Shown here: positions 26,897 through 36,072 of the stretch, piece by piece
Position numbering within the stretch: position 1 is the first letter of the stretch
Layout of the letters: each line of letters opens with the position of its first letter
NCBI RefSeq assembly: GCF_014211915.1
Contig: NZ_CP060040.1
Span: forward strand, 682,001 to 746,000
DNA length: 64,000 nt
DNA from: Burkholderia cenocepacia
GTDB taxonomy: Bacteria; Pseudomonadota; Gammaproteobacteria; Burkholderiales; Burkholderiaceae
Reading direction: 5' to 3'
Notes under the pieces: model-generated
The model's database searches: none
What the model was told of the DNA's origin: nothing
Seen by the model: only the letters and a program-made list of their open reading frames with translations
Position numbers and translations under genes: made by a program

Positions 26897-27571
26897 ATGC
26901 GTGTGCTGCTCGTCGAAGACAACCCGAACCTGGCCCAGTCGCTGAACGATGCGCTGAGCGCCGCGCGCTTCGCGGTCGATCACATGGCCGACGGCGAGGC
27001 GGCGGACCACGTGCTGCGCACGCAGGATTACGCGCTGGTGATTCTGGACCTCGGGCTGCCGAAACTGGACGGGCTCGAGGTGCTGCGACGACTGCGCGCG
27101 CGCCGCAACCCGGTGCCGGTGCTGATCCTCACCGCGCACGGATCGGTCGAGGACCGCGTGAAGGGGCTCGATCTCGGCGCCGACGACTATCTCGCGAAGC
27201 CGTTCGAGCTGACCGAACTCGAGGCGCGCGCCCGCGCGCTGATCCGGCGCAGTCTTGGGCACGAGCATTCGCGCGTCGAGTGCGGGCCGCTTTCGTACGA
27301 CAGTATCGACCGCAGCTTCCATCTCGCGGGCGAGCCGCTGTCGCTCACGCCGCGCGAGCGCTCGGTGCTCGAGGTGCTGATCCTGCGCAACGGCCGCGCG
27401 ATCAACAAGGACACGCTGTCGGAGAAGATCTTCGGGCTCGACGAATCGGTCAACGCCGATGCGATCGAGATCTACGTGTACCGGTTGCGCAAGAAGCTGG
27501 AGAACACGGGCGTCGCGATCGTCACGCTGCGCGGGTTGGGCTATCTGCTCGAAGCGAAGGCGAAAGGATGA
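26897..27571 (+). CDS. OmpR-family response regulator (TctD/QseB-like)
   Basis: A 224-residue two-domain regulator. The receiver has the acidic pair in LLVEDN, the phosphoacceptor near D51 (VILDLGLP), T in LILTAHG and K in DYLAKPFELTE. The C-terminal winged helix (LSLTPRERSVLEVLI to RGLGYLLEAK) binds DNA. The stop overlaps the kinase start in ATGA. Confidence 0.93.
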   Translation: MRVLLVEDNPNLAQSLNDALSAARFAVDHMADGEAADHVLRTQDYALVILDLGLPKLDGLEVLRRLRARRNPVPVLILTAHGSVEDRVKGLDLGADDYLAKPFELTELEARARALIRRSLGHEHSRVECGPLSYDSIDRSFHLAGEPLSLTPRERSVLEVLILRNGRAINKDTLSEKIFGLDESVNADAIEIYVYRLRKKLENTGVAIVTLRGLGYLLEAKAKG

Positions 27572-28989
27572 CCCGCCCGAACCTGCGCGCGCAGGTCGCG
27601 CTGTGGCTGCTGCTGCCGCTGCTGGGCCTGCTCGCGCTCGACTCGTGGCTCACGTACCAGCGTGCGATGAGCGCCGCGCACGTCGCGTTCGACCGCACGC
27701 TGTCGTCGTCGCTGAAGTCGATCCGCGAAGGCGTGCGGCTCAACGACGGCGAGATCGAGGTCGACCTGCCGTATCTCGCGCTCGAAATGCTCGAATCGAG
27801 CGACGGCGGCAAGATCTACTACCTGATCCGCGAGGACAACGGCCACACGATCACCGGCTATCCGGACCTGCCGCTGCCGCAGGGCCGCGACGCGGGCGAC
27901 GGCGCGTTGTTCGTCACGCGGTACTACGACGTCGTGTATCGCGGCGAACAGTTGCGGATGGCCGCACTGCGCATCCCGGTGCACGACGTGCCGACCGCGC
28001 AGTCGCGCATCGTGTGGGTAATGGTCGGCGAGACGATCGAGGCGCGCCAGGCGCTCGCGCGCGAGATCCTGATCGGGTCGCTGTTGCAGGAAGGGCTGCT
28101 CGTCGTGCTGGCGCTCGGGATCGTGTGGCTCGGCGTCGGCCGCGGGCTGCGGCCGCTGAACCGGCTGTCGGCCACCGTCGCCGCGCGCAGCGAGGACGAC
28201 ACGACGCCGCTCGACACGGGCGCGATGCCGAGCGAACTCGCGCCGCTCGTCGATTCGATCAACCAGTACATCGGCCGCACGCAGCGGATGCAGGTGGCGC
28301 GGCGGCGCTTCTTCGCCGATGCGGCCCATCAGTTGAAGACGCCGCTCGCGGCCGTGCAGGCGGGCGTCGAACTCGCGCTGCGGCCGGACGAGCAGCCGCG
28401 CGCGAACGTGCATCTGCGGCGCGCGAACGGCGCGGTGCGGCAGGCCGCGAAGATCGTCCAGCAACTGCTGTCGCTGTCGCGGCTCGATTCGGACAGCGGC
28501 CATGCGGTCGCGCACAAGCCGGTCGCGCTGCACCGGCTTGCCCGCAGCGTGACGCTCGACTGGTCGCCCGTCGCCCGCGCGCGCGACATCGATCTCGGCT
28601 TCGAACACGAGGCCGACGTCGACGTGCTCGGCCAATCCGACTTGCTCGGCGAGATGATCGGCAACCTGATCGACAACGCGATCCGTTATGCGGGCGACCA
28701 TGCGGTGATCACGGTGCGTATCTCGCGCGACGGCGAACAGGCGCGGCTCGACGTGATCGACAACGGGCCGGGCATTCCGGCCGACGAACGCGACGCGGTG
28801 TTCGAGCGCTTCCATCGCGGCAGCAAGACGCAGACGGTCGAAGGCACCGGGCTTGGGCTGTCGATCGTGCGGGAAATCGCGCGCGTGCATCAGGGCAGCG
28901 TGACGCTGGCCGATGCGGCCGGCGGCGGCCTCGTCGTGACGATCCGGCTGCCGGCGGCGGCGAGCGACGCGATGGCGCGCGCCGCGTGA
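27568..28989 (+). CDS. Sensor histidine kinase (TctE-like, 2CSK_N sensor)
   Basis: A 473-residue membrane kinase. One membrane segment near residues 8-28 is followed by a periplasmic 2CSK_N-type sensor (about 30-165) and a second segment (about 172-192). The dimerisation box has the phosphorylated His near H254 (AHQLKTPLAAVQAG). The ATPase domain contains N-box LIDNAIRYAG, G1 DNGPGIP and G2 GTGLGLSIVREI. In TctE relatives the sensor responds to tricarboxylates; here the signal is unknown. Cotranscribed with its response regulator. Confidence 0.92.
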   Translation: MTRPNLRAQVALWLLLPLLGLLALDSWLTYQRAMSAAHVAFDRTLSSSLKSIREGVRLNDGEIEVDLPYLALEMLESSDGGKIYYLIREDNGHTITGYPDLPLPQGRDAGDGALFVTRYYDVVYRGEQLRMAALRIPVHDVPTAQSRIVWVMVGETIEARQALAREILIGSLLQEGLLVVLALGIVWLGVGRGLRPLNRLSATVAARSEDDTTPLDTGAMPSELAPLVDSINQYIGRTQRMQVARRRFFADAAHQLKTPLAAVQAGVELALRPDEQPRANVHLRRANGAVRQAAKIVQQLLSLSRLDSDSGHAVAHKPVALHRLARSVTLDWSPVARARDIDLGFEHEADVDVLGQSDLLGEMIGNLIDNAIRYAGDHAVITVRISRDGEQARLDVIDNGPGIPADERDAVFERFHRGSKTQTVEGTGLGLSIVREIARVHQGSVTLADAAGGGLVVTIRLPAAASDAMARAA

Positions 28990-29044
28990 TCGGACGCGAC
29001 GAGACGGCGCGTGAAGGGAATGCGGGGCGCTGTCCGGCTCCGGC

Positions 29045-29911
29045 TCAATCGCCGAAGCCGATCTCCGCTTCGACCGGCTGCCCGACTTCGAGCCACGCGC
29101 CCGCGCCTGCGATGACGATCGCGTTGATGCCGAACGTCAGCGCGCCGTCGTAGTTCGGGTTCGCGCGATAGGTCTGCATCGTGTCGGTCGGCTCGTGCGG
29201 CCATGCCGGATCGGGTGCGCCGGTGGCCTGGTCGATCGTCGGCATCGGGCAGCGCGTGCACAGCTTCACGAGCCGCAGCCGCACCGGCGTATCGCCGTCG
29301 ACGTCGAGATGCTCGACGAAATCCTCTTCGTACGCATCGAGATCCGACACGACGATGTTCGGCCGGAAGCGGTTCATCGGAATGGCCGGCGCGCCTTTCG
29401 CGGCGAGCCGCGCGTTCAGGTCGTCGAGCGACGACTGGCCGATCACCAGCAGCGGATAGCCGTCCGCGAACTGCGTATGCGTATCGATCTCGCCGGTCCA
29501 TTTGCGGTTGCAGCCGCGGCGCGCGTCGGGGCCGAAGCGTGCGAGCTTCGTCGGCACGCCGAGGAATTCGGTGAGCCATGCGGCCGTGTCGGCGCCGGTG
29601 TCGATCGCGTCGACGGTGTCGCGCCACACGGTCGCGGCCATCTTCGGCGTGGCGGGCGTCGCGTCGCCATCGAGCGGCGTGCGGATTTCCGGCATGCCCG
29701 GCGCGTTCAGCACGAGTGCATCGCCGTCGAGCGTCGGGCGGATCAGCGCGAGGCGCGGGTGCGTGCGCTGCGTGAGCATCTGCCCGTGCGGATCGGTGAT
29801 CAGCCAGTGGCGGTCGTACGCGAGGCCCGTTTCCAGCAGTTGCGCGCGTGTCAGCGCGATGCCGGCGCAGGATTTGATCGGATAGACGAAGAGTTCGGTG
29901 ATGGCTGGCAT
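29045..29911 (-). CDS. MOSC-domain protein (YcbX-like, without ferredoxin domain)
   Basis: A 288-residue protein with an N-terminal MOSC_N beta-barrel (ITELFVYPIKSCAGIAL) and a C-terminal MOSC domain with the expected Cys (LVKLCTRCPMPTID). The family is related to the molybdenum-cofactor sulfurase C-terminus and to YcbX, which reduces N-hydroxylated compounds with Moco. The [2Fe-2S] domain of YcbX is absent. It lies 87 bases downstream of the organosulfur operon on the same strand and may be cotranscribed. Confidence 0.85.
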   Translation of the reverse strand: MPAITELFVYPIKSCAGIALTRAQLLETGLAYDRHWLITDPHGQMLTQRTHPRLALIRPTLDGDALVLNAPGMPEIRTPLDGDATPATPKMAATVWRDTVDAIDTGADTAAWLTEFLGVPTKLARFGPDARRGCNRKWTGEIDTHTQFADGYPLLVIGQSSLDDLNARLAAKGAPAIPMNRFRPNIVVSDLDAYEEDFVEHLDVDGDTPVRLRLVKLCTRCPMPTIDQATGAPDPAWPHEPTDTMQTYRANPNYDGALTFGINAIVIAGAGAWLEVGQPVEAEIGFGD

Positions 29912-29998
29912 GACGCTGGCTGAAGGCGGGCTGATCGAAGCGCGATTGTGCCAGATCGTGCCGCAGCCGTTTGGGCGGCTGCGCGCCGCCCGCGCTCG

Positions 29999-30952
29999 TC
30001 ACGCGAGCGGGAAGCCCGTGTCGAAGGTCGTGCGTACGTCGAGCGGCTGGCGCAGCAGCCCGGCCTTCAGGTAGAAGTCGGCCGTGCGCTGCTGCCCGGC
30101 GATCACCGGCGCGTCGATCGGCAGCCAGCGCGTGCCGCGGCGCTCGAATTGCAGCTTCGCGGCGGCCGGCGGAATGCCGATGATGCGCGCGAGCGCCGCC
30201 GAATACGCGTCGACGTGCCGGTACGACCAGGCCTGCGCGCGCACGACGCGCCGCAGGAAATCGTGCAGTACGTCGCGTTTCGATGCGATCGCCGCGTCGG
30301 TCGCCGCCAGATAGCTGAGGCCCGACCACAGCCCGCGGCCGTTGACCAGCACGCGCGCGCGGCCGCTCGTTTCGGCGAGCGCGGTATAGGGCTCCCAGGT
30401 TGCCCACGCGTCGATCGAACCGGTGGCGAGCGCCAGCATCGTGTCGGCCGGCGGCAGGAAGCGGAACGACACGGCATCGGGCGGCAGGCCGGCCGCGTCG
30501 AGCGCCTTCAGCGTGACGAAATGGCCGATCGAGCCGCGCGTGGTGCCGATGCGCTTGCCTTTCAGGTCGGCCGCGCCTTTCAGCGCGGCGTCGGGCTGCA
30601 CGAGCACGGCCGTGCCGTACGGATCGGAACGGTTCGCGCCGATCACCTTGATGCGGGCGCCCGATGCCAGCGCGAAGATCACCGGCGCGTCGCCGATCGG
30701 CCCGCAGTCGACGGCGGCCGCGTTCAGCGCTTCGGCGAGCGGCGCGGCGGCAGGAAATTCGGTCCACGCGATGTCGTACGCGAGGCCGTTCAGTTCGCCG
30801 GCCGCTTCGAGCAGTGCGCGCAGCCCGCCTTTCTGGTCGCCGGCGCGCAGCAGCGGGCGTGCGCCCGATTGCGCGCGCACGACGGCGGGGGCGGCGGCGA
30901 TCGTGGCAAGGGCGCTCGCCTGGGCGAGGAAGTGGCGTCGGGTCGGATTCAT
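29999..30952 (-). CDS. Second sulfonate/nitrate/taurine-type ABC substrate-binding protein
   Basis: A 317-residue SsuA/TauA-type protein. It has a Tat-like signal (TRRHFLAQASALATIAAAPAVVRA) and the family stretch DLKGKRIGTTRGSIGHF. It is the last gene of the operon, 33 bases after the cytochrome gene. No permease or ATPase follows, so it probably shares the importer encoded upstream. Two different binding proteins would widen the range of sulfonates taken up. Confidence 0.85.
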   Translation of the reverse strand: MNPTRRHFLAQASALATIAAAPAVVRAQSGARPLLRAGDQKGGLRALLEAAGELNGLAYDIAWTEFPAAAPLAEALNAAAVDCGPIGDAPVIFALASGARIKVIGANRSDPYGTAVLVQPDAALKGAADLKGKRIGTTRGSIGHFVTLKALDAAGLPPDAVSFRFLPPADTMLALATGSIDAWATWEPYTALAETSGRARVLVNGRGLWSGLSYLAATDAAIASKRDVLHDFLRRVVRAQAWSYRHVDAYSAALARIIGIPPAAAKLQFERRGTRWLPIDAPVIAGQQRTADFYLKAGLLRQPLDVRTTFDTGFPLA

Positions 30953-30985
30953 CGTGAAGTTCGGTTGAGGGAAGGGTTCATGAAT

Positions 30986-32170
30986 TCAATGCGGGAGCCC
31001 GGCTTGTACGTCGCGCACGGGTTCCCGATCGACGCGCAGCAGCAGTGCGGTCAGCGCGTCGCCGCGGGTGGCCGGCGTGGACGGCCGGACAGCCGCCGTA
31101 TCCGAGCGGCACAGCAGGTCGGCGTCCGACCAGCCGGCGCTGCCCGGCAACGCACGCGCGCGCAGCCAGCCGCGTCGATCCGCAAGCAGTTGCGTGCCGC
31201 CGAGCGCATCGGGCGCGACGCCGGCAATCGTCGCGAACGCGCGCCACGCATCGACGGTCGTCGCGACGCAGTTCGCACGCGAGCCGGTCGACGATGGCAC
31301 CGACACCCCGTTTTCGGTGACCAGCAAGGTCTGCCAGCGCGCGTCTTCCTGCGGTGGCGTCGCGCCCGGCGCAAGCGCGACGACGCGCACGCGCTGGCCT
31401 TCGCGCCAGCGCTCGAGCGCTTGAGGCGCGGCGTCGCCGCACCGCACGTCGAGGGCCGGCAGCGGGACCGGCACCGGCCACGCGCCTTCTGCCTGCGCGC
31501 CGCTGCCGGCAGCCAGCGCTTTCAGGTAGTCGAGCACGGCCCAAGTGTCCTGCGGGCCGAGGGTCGCCGCAAAGCCGGGCATCGTCGGCGCGCCGTGCTC
31601 GTTCTGCGTGCCGTGGCGCACGCGCCAGAACAGTTCGCCGTCGAGGCGACGCGCGAGCAGCGCGCCGGCGAAGGTCGGCGGCCAGTGCGCGAGCGTGGCC
31701 GCGAGCGGCCCTTCGCCGCGTCCGTCCGTGCCGTGGCAGGCCGCGCAATGTTGCGTGTACAGGTGCGCGCCGCGCATCACGTTCGCTACGGAAAACGGCG
31801 CGGGATCGCGCTGAAAGCTGGTCGGCACGGCCGGCGCGAGCCACAGCGACGCAGGTGGCCACGGCGCGAACCACGCGACGGCCAGCGCGGCGATGGCCGA
31901 CGCGATATGCCACTTGCGCGAAGCCAGCGCGGTGCACGCGAGCACGACGGCCAGCGCCGTCGCGCCACAGGCGAGCGCGAGCTGCCGCGTGAGCCCCGCG
32001 TCGATGCGCAGCGTCTCGAGCGCGATGCGATGCGCCCACGGCCACGCGGCCTGTCCCTCGGCGTCGCCGGTCAGGCCGATCGCGTGCAGCCCACGCGCCA
32101 ACGCGATTTGCGCGCGATACAGCAGTTGCAGGAACGCGATGGCCCAGTCGGCGAACGGCGGCGCGTTCAT
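30986..32170 (-). CDS. Membrane-anchored monohaem cytochrome c, unusual fusion in a sulfonate operon
   Basis: A 394-residue protein. The N-terminus has two hydrophobic segments (about residues 63-83 and 88-105). A cytochrome c domain with one haem motif CAACH (C142-H146) follows; MRGAHLYTQH precedes it and the likely Met ligand is in GAPTMPGF. The last 170 residues form a separate domain with several Cys that I do not recognise. The gene lies 50 bases after the ABC ATPase gene and 33 before the second binding protein gene. A periplasmic electron carrier here could serve sulfite or thiol oxidation, but that is inference. Confidence 0.75.
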   Translation of the reverse strand: MNAPPFADWAIAFLQLLYRAQIALARGLHAIGLTGDAEGQAAWPWAHRIALETLRIDAGLTRQLALACGATALAVVLACTALASRKWHIASAIAALAVAWFAPWPPASLWLAPAVPTSFQRDPAPFSVANVMRGAHLYTQHCAACHGTDGRGEGPLAATLAHWPPTFAGALLARRLDGELFWRVRHGTQNEHGAPTMPGFAATLGPQDTWAVLDYLKALAAGSGAQAEGAWPVPVPLPALDVRCGDAAPQALERWREGQRVRVVALAPGATPPQEDARWQTLLVTENGVSVPSSTGSRANCVATTVDAWRAFATIAGVAPDALGGTQLLADRRGWLRARALPGSAGWSDADLLCRSDTAAVRPSTPATRGDALTALLLRVDREPVRDVQAGLPH

Positions 32171-32220
32171 CGCGCGCGTCCCCGGCGGATCGCGGTCAAA
32201 CGTCGAACGGCATCCGGCAT

Positions 32221-33042
32221 CTACCAGCTCGCATCGAGCCCGAGATGCCGCAGCGCGTCGTGCCGCAATTCGGCGAGGCGCGGGTCGCCGCGATGGCGCG
32301 GGTAGGGCAGGTCGACGCGCAGTTCGGCGACGATCGTTGCCGGGCGCGGCCCGAACACGATCACGCGCTGCGCGAGGAACAGCGCTTCTTCCACGTCGTG
32401 CGTGACGAGCAGCGCGGAGAAACCGTCGCGTTGCCACAGCGCGGTCAGCTCGGCCTGCATCGTGAGCCGCGTCAGCGAATCGAGCTTGCCGAGCGGTTCG
32501 TCGAGGATCAGCAGGCGCGGATCGTTGACGAGCGCGCGGGCGAGCGCGACGCGCTGCGCCATCCCGCCGGACAACTGATGCGGAAACACGTTCGCGAAGT
32601 CCTGCAGCCCGACGCGCGCGAGCGCATCGTCGACGCGATGCTGCGAGGCACGCGCCACGCCGCGTGCTTCGAGGCCGAGCGAGACGTTCGCGCGCACGCG
32701 CCGCCACGGGTACAGCGTCGGGTCCTGGAACACGACGATGCGCGACGGATCGGGCCGCTCGATCGGCACGCCATCCTGCGCGATGGTGCCTTGACGCGCG
32801 GCGTCGAGTCCCGCGACGAGGCGCAGCAGCGTCGATTTTCCGCAGCCGCTCGGGCCGAGCAGCGCGACGAATTCGCCGGCCGCGACCGACAGCGACACGT
32901 CGTCGAGCACCGGCAGCGTGCCGCCGGGGTCGTCGAATGCATGGCTCACGCGGCGGATGTCGATGCGCGCGCCGCGCGGCGGCGTGACGGCGGGCGCCGC
33001 GGCAGTGGCCGCGGACGGTTCGAGTACGGCGGCGCTTACCAT
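32221..33042 (-). CDS. Sulfonate-type ABC importer ATP-binding protein (SsuB-like)
   Basis: A 273-residue ATPase. It has Walker A GPSGCGKST, signature LSGGMAQRVALARAL, Walker B LLILDEPLGKLD and switch His (VTHDVEEALFL), as in SsuB/TauB/NrtD. A Pro/Ala-rich extension of about 25 residues precedes the domain. The start overlaps the end of the permease gene by 7 bases, indicating coupling. Confidence 0.9.
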   Translation of the reverse strand: MVSAAVLEPSAATAAAPAVTPPRGARIDIRRVSHAFDDPGGTLPVLDDVSLSVAAGEFVALLGPSGCGKSTLLRLVAGLDAARQGTIAQDGVPIERPDPSRIVVFQDPTLYPWRRVRANVSLGLEARGVARASQHRVDDALARVGLQDFANVFPHQLSGGMAQRVALARALVNDPRLLILDEPLGKLDSLTRLTMQAELTALWQRDGFSALLVTHDVEEALFLAQRVIVFGPRPATIVAELRVDLPYPRHRGDPRLAELRHDALRHLGLDASW

Positions 33043-34130
33043 TTGACGGTTCCTTTCTGCCACGCGAGCACACGGTCGCGCACGGCGAACAGCAGCGCGA
33101 TCAGCCCGGAAAACAGCAGCGCCATCACGATCAGCGCCGCATACATGTTCACGTACGACGCCCAGCCCTGCGCCCAGCTCAAATACCAGCCGAGCCCCGA
33201 CTTGACGCCCATCATCTCGGCGACGACCAACACGGTGAACGACGCGCTCAGCCCCATGAAGATGCCGACGAACACGTGCGGCAGCGCGGCCGGAATCGCG
33301 ACGCGCAGCACGAGGAAGCGTGCGTTCGCGCCGAGCGTGCGCGCGACGTCGTAGTACTGCTTGTTCACGCTCGCGACACCGGACCACGTGAGCACGGCAA
33401 CCGGGAAGCCCGTCGCCAGCGCGATCAGGAACGCGGCGGCCGAATAGCTCGACGGGAAGAAGTAGAACGTGAGCGGCAGCAGCGCGGTGGCCGGCACCGG
33501 CCCGAGCACGCGCAGCACCGGATGCACCCAGTAGCCGATCCGGCGCGACCAGCCGATCGACACGCCGACCGCGAAGCCGACCGTGACGCCGTACGCGAAG
33601 CCGAGTGCGAGCAGCTTCAGCGTGTTGGCGGCGCTGCCGGCGAGGCGCGGCCAGTCGTCGACGTAGACCTCGATCAGCGCCTGCGGCGGCGCGAAGAACG
33701 GCGTCGGCAGCCAGCCGGTTTTGGCGGTGACGATTTCCCACGCGGCGAGCACGAGCGGCAGCGCGACGAGCCACGGGCCGGCCGGGCGTACCCGCGCGAG
33801 CCGCGTGCGGGTCGCCGCAACCCGATGGCCGAGCGTCGCGGCGATGAGCAGCAGCGCGGCGATCGTCCACGCGGCCGTGCCGAACGTGTCGGTGTACGCC
33901 CAGTCGCTGAAGCCGACGATCCGGTTCGGCCACAGTTGCGTGAGTGCGCCGAGCGCGGCCCACGCGAATGCGGCGGCGATCCCGGTCGGCCAGATGCGCT
34001 CGCGCCGCGCCTGCGCGGCCAGCGTGGCTTCGCACGTCGTGCAGGCTGCGCGCGCGGAACCTGGAGCGTTGGCGGCGCCGGCCGGAGCCGCCGCGGTACG
34101 TGCGGCGGAAGCGTGTTCGATCGTCGACAT
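33036..34130 (-). CDS. Sulfonate-type ABC importer permease (SsuC-like)
   Basis: A 364-residue permease with a long hydrophilic N-terminus, two extra N-terminal membrane segments and a BPD_transp_1 domain. The EAA-type loop is visible (YYDVARTLGANARFLVLRVAIPAALPHVF). The start at MSTIEHASA (34130) lies 4 bases after the binding protein stop; an upstream start at 34154 would overlap that gene. The extra segments make it longer than SsuC (about 260 residues). Confidence 0.87.
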   Translation of the reverse strand: MSTIEHASAARTAAAPAGAANAPGSARAACTTCEATLAAQARRERIWPTGIAAAFAWAALGALTQLWPNRIVGFSDWAYTDTFGTAAWTIAALLLIAATLGHRVAATRTRLARVRPAGPWLVALPLVLAAWEIVTAKTGWLPTPFFAPPQALIEVYVDDWPRLAGSAANTLKLLALGFAYGVTVGFAVGVSIGWSRRIGYWVHPVLRVLGPVPATALLPLTFYFFPSSYSAAAFLIALATGFPVAVLTWSGVASVNKQYYDVARTLGANARFLVLRVAIPAALPHVFVGIFMGLSASFTVLVVAEMMGVKSGLGWYLSWAQGWASYVNMYAALIVMALLFSGLIALLFAVRDRVLAWQKGTVKW

Positions 34131-34134
34131 CGTG

Positions 34135-35169
34135 TTACCCCAGTACGTTCGCATAGACCTGCTGCGCGAAGCGCTGCGGGTCCGTGCTCTTCTTCAGCAC
34201 GCTGATGCGGCGGAAATCGTCCGCATAGAACGCGATTTCCTGCTGCAGGTCGACGTTGGTCGGGTGATGCGTGTAGGTGAGCGTCGCATACAGCTTGCGC
34301 AGATCCTCGGGGCTGATCTTCGGCGAATACTTGGCGAACACCTTCGCGGCTTCGTTCGGGTTGTCGTGCGTGTACTCGGTGGCCTGCACGATCGAGCGCG
34401 CGAGCGCGGCGGCCGACGGCCGGTCGTTGCGCACGAGGTCGCCGCGCGCGCCGATCACGCAGCACACCTTGCGCGCGTATTCGCCGGACAGGTTGGTCGC
34501 GAGTTCGGTATACGCGCCGTTGCTGCGCTTTTCGAGCAGATACAGATTCGGGTCGCCGTCGGCGATCGCGTGGATTTCGCCCTTGTCGACCGCGACGCCG
34601 AGCAGGTCGGCCGGATACTGTCGCCACGTGATGTCGCGCTCCGGATCGACGCCGTTCTTCGCGAGCAGGATCGAGAAAAAGTGCTTGCCGGGCGCGGCGA
34701 GATCGCTGACGCCGACGGTCTTGCCTTTCAGCGCCTGCAGCGTCGTGACGCCGGCCGCCTTCGCGCCGAGCAGGCGCACGCAGCCGCCGTGCGAACTGCC
34801 GATGATCTTTACGTCGAAGCCGGCTTCGAGCGGCTTCAGCCAGCGGTGGATCATCCCGACCGCCGCGTCGGCCTTGCCGGTCGCGATCGATTCGAGCAGT
34901 TGATCGGTCGAGCCGCTGTAGTTGATCAGCTCGACCTGCAGCCCGTTCTTCTCGAAGAAGCCGCGCTCCTGCGCGACGACGATCGGCGTCAGGCAGAACG
35001 CGTTCTGGTTCCACGCGAACGTGAGTTTCTTCAGCGGCGGCGCGGACCACGCCTTGCGGCCGAGCGTGATCGCGGGGACGGCGAGCGCGGCGGCGCCGGC
35101 CGCGCGCAGCAGCCGGCGGCGTTGGTCGTCGTGCGTGTCGGCGGGCGCGGGTGCGGTGGTGTGGGTCAT
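34135..35169 (-). CDS. Sulfonate/nitrate-type ABC substrate-binding protein (SsuA-like)
   Basis: A 344-residue binding protein with a Tat-type signal (RRRLLRAAGAAALAVPAITLG). Mature features fit the NMT1/SsuA fold, including VELINYSGSTDQLLESIATGKADAAVG. It is followed within 4 bases by its permease gene. Upstream are a class II aldolase gene (30 bases away) and an SsuD-like monooxygenase gene, which supports organosulfonate as substrate class. Confidence 0.88.
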   Translation of the reverse strand: MTHTTAPAPADTHDDQRRRLLRAAGAAALAVPAITLGRKAWSAPPLKKLTFAWNQNAFCLTPIVVAQERGFFEKNGLQVELINYSGSTDQLLESIATGKADAAVGMIHRWLKPLEAGFDVKIIGSSHGGCVRLLGAKAAGVTTLQALKGKTVGVSDLAAPGKHFFSILLAKNGVDPERDITWRQYPADLLGVAVDKGEIHAIADGDPNLYLLEKRSNGAYTELATNLSGEYARKVCCVIGARGDLVRNDRPSAAALARSIVQATEYTHDNPNEAAKVFAKYSPKISPEDLRKLYATLTYTHHPTNVDLQQEIAFYADDFRRISVLKKSTDPQRFAQQVYANVLG

Positions 35170-35199
35170 TGTGTGGTCTCCGGGTGGCGCAAGGTCGGC

Positions 35200-36039
35200 T
35201 CAGTCGAGCAGATCGGGTTCGTCGGCGACGACGCGCGCGAACAGGCTGTCGAACGCATGCAGCGCACCGTCGGGGCCGCCGATCTGGCCATGCGTATGAC
35301 GCGCGGTCGCGTGATCGATCGGTTGCGGCGTGCCGGCCGCTTCGGCCAGCAACTGCGTGTGCGCGGCATTGTCGAGCGCGATGTACCACCACGCGGCGGC
35401 CTCGACCGTCGGGCCGGCCGTCAGGATGCCGTGGTTCTTCAGGATCACGCCCTTGTGCGTGGTGCCGTCCGGCTTCGCGAGCGCATCGGCGATCCGCGCG
35501 CCTTCGCTGGTGTCGACGATCATCCCCGTGAAATCGTCGAACAGCGCGTGGTCTTCATAGAACACGCACGCGTCCTGCGTGAGCGGATCGAGCGGGCGGC
35601 CGAGCGTCGACCAGGCCTTGCCGTAGGTCGAATGCGTGTGCGCGGCGGCGACGACGTGCGGATGGGCTTCGTGGATCGCCGCATGGATCGCGAACGCGGC
35701 CTTGTTCAGCGGCCGCTGGCCGATCGCGGTTTCGCCGCGCGCGTTGACGAGCAGCAGGTCGGAGACCTTGATCTGCGAGAAATGCACGCCGAGCGGGTTC
35801 ACCCAGAAATGATCGGGCAACTCCGGATCGCGCGCGGTGATGTGGCCGGCGAGGCCCGACGCGAAGCCGAAGCGCGCGAACAGGCGGAACGCGGCCGCGA
35901 GCCGCTCCTGCCGGTGGCGGCGCTCGGCCGCCACGTCGATGCGCGGCGCGGGCGGATCGAACCAGAAATGCTGGCGCGGGGTATCGGCGAGCACGAGTCC
36001 CGATGCGGTACGGTCGGGCGACGAAAGGACGGCGGACAT
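35200..36039 (-). CDS. Class II aldolase/adducin-domain protein
   Basis: A 279-residue protein of the FucA/AraD/adducin family. Zinc-ligand His residues are visible in AAAHTHSTYGKAWS and further on around KNHGILTAGPTVEAAAWWYIAL. Members act as aldolases, epimerases or decarboxylases on phosphorylated or acidic sugars; some are not enzymes. It sits inside a sulfonate uptake and desulfonation operon, where a C3 sulfo- or oxo-intermediate could be the substrate. That link is positional only. Confidence 0.85.
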   Translation of the reverse strand: MSAVLSSPDRTASGLVLADTPRQHFWFDPPAPRIDVAAERRHRQERLAAAFRLFARFGFASGLAGHITARDPELPDHFWVNPLGVHFSQIKVSDLLLVNARGETAIGQRPLNKAAFAIHAAIHEAHPHVVAAAHTHSTYGKAWSTLGRPLDPLTQDACVFYEDHALFDDFTGMIVDTSEGARIADALAKPDGTTHKGVILKNHGILTAGPTVEAAAWWYIALDNAAHTQLLAEAAGTPQPIDHATARHTHGQIGGPDGALHAFDSLFARVVADEPDLLD

Positions 36040-36072
36040 GGTGGCGTGGGGCTCCGTATGGTTCCGTGGGGC

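Noticed and set aside
29948..32305. 785-residue plus-strand frame through the organosulfur block
   Set aside because: Arg-rich composition typical of antisense shadows; two real minus-strand genes with clear motifs occupy the region.
30986..33073. 695-residue minus-strand frame joining cytochrome and ABC ATPase regions
   Set aside because: The N-terminal third is an Arg-rich shadow of the ATPase gene; the cytochrome starts at 32170.
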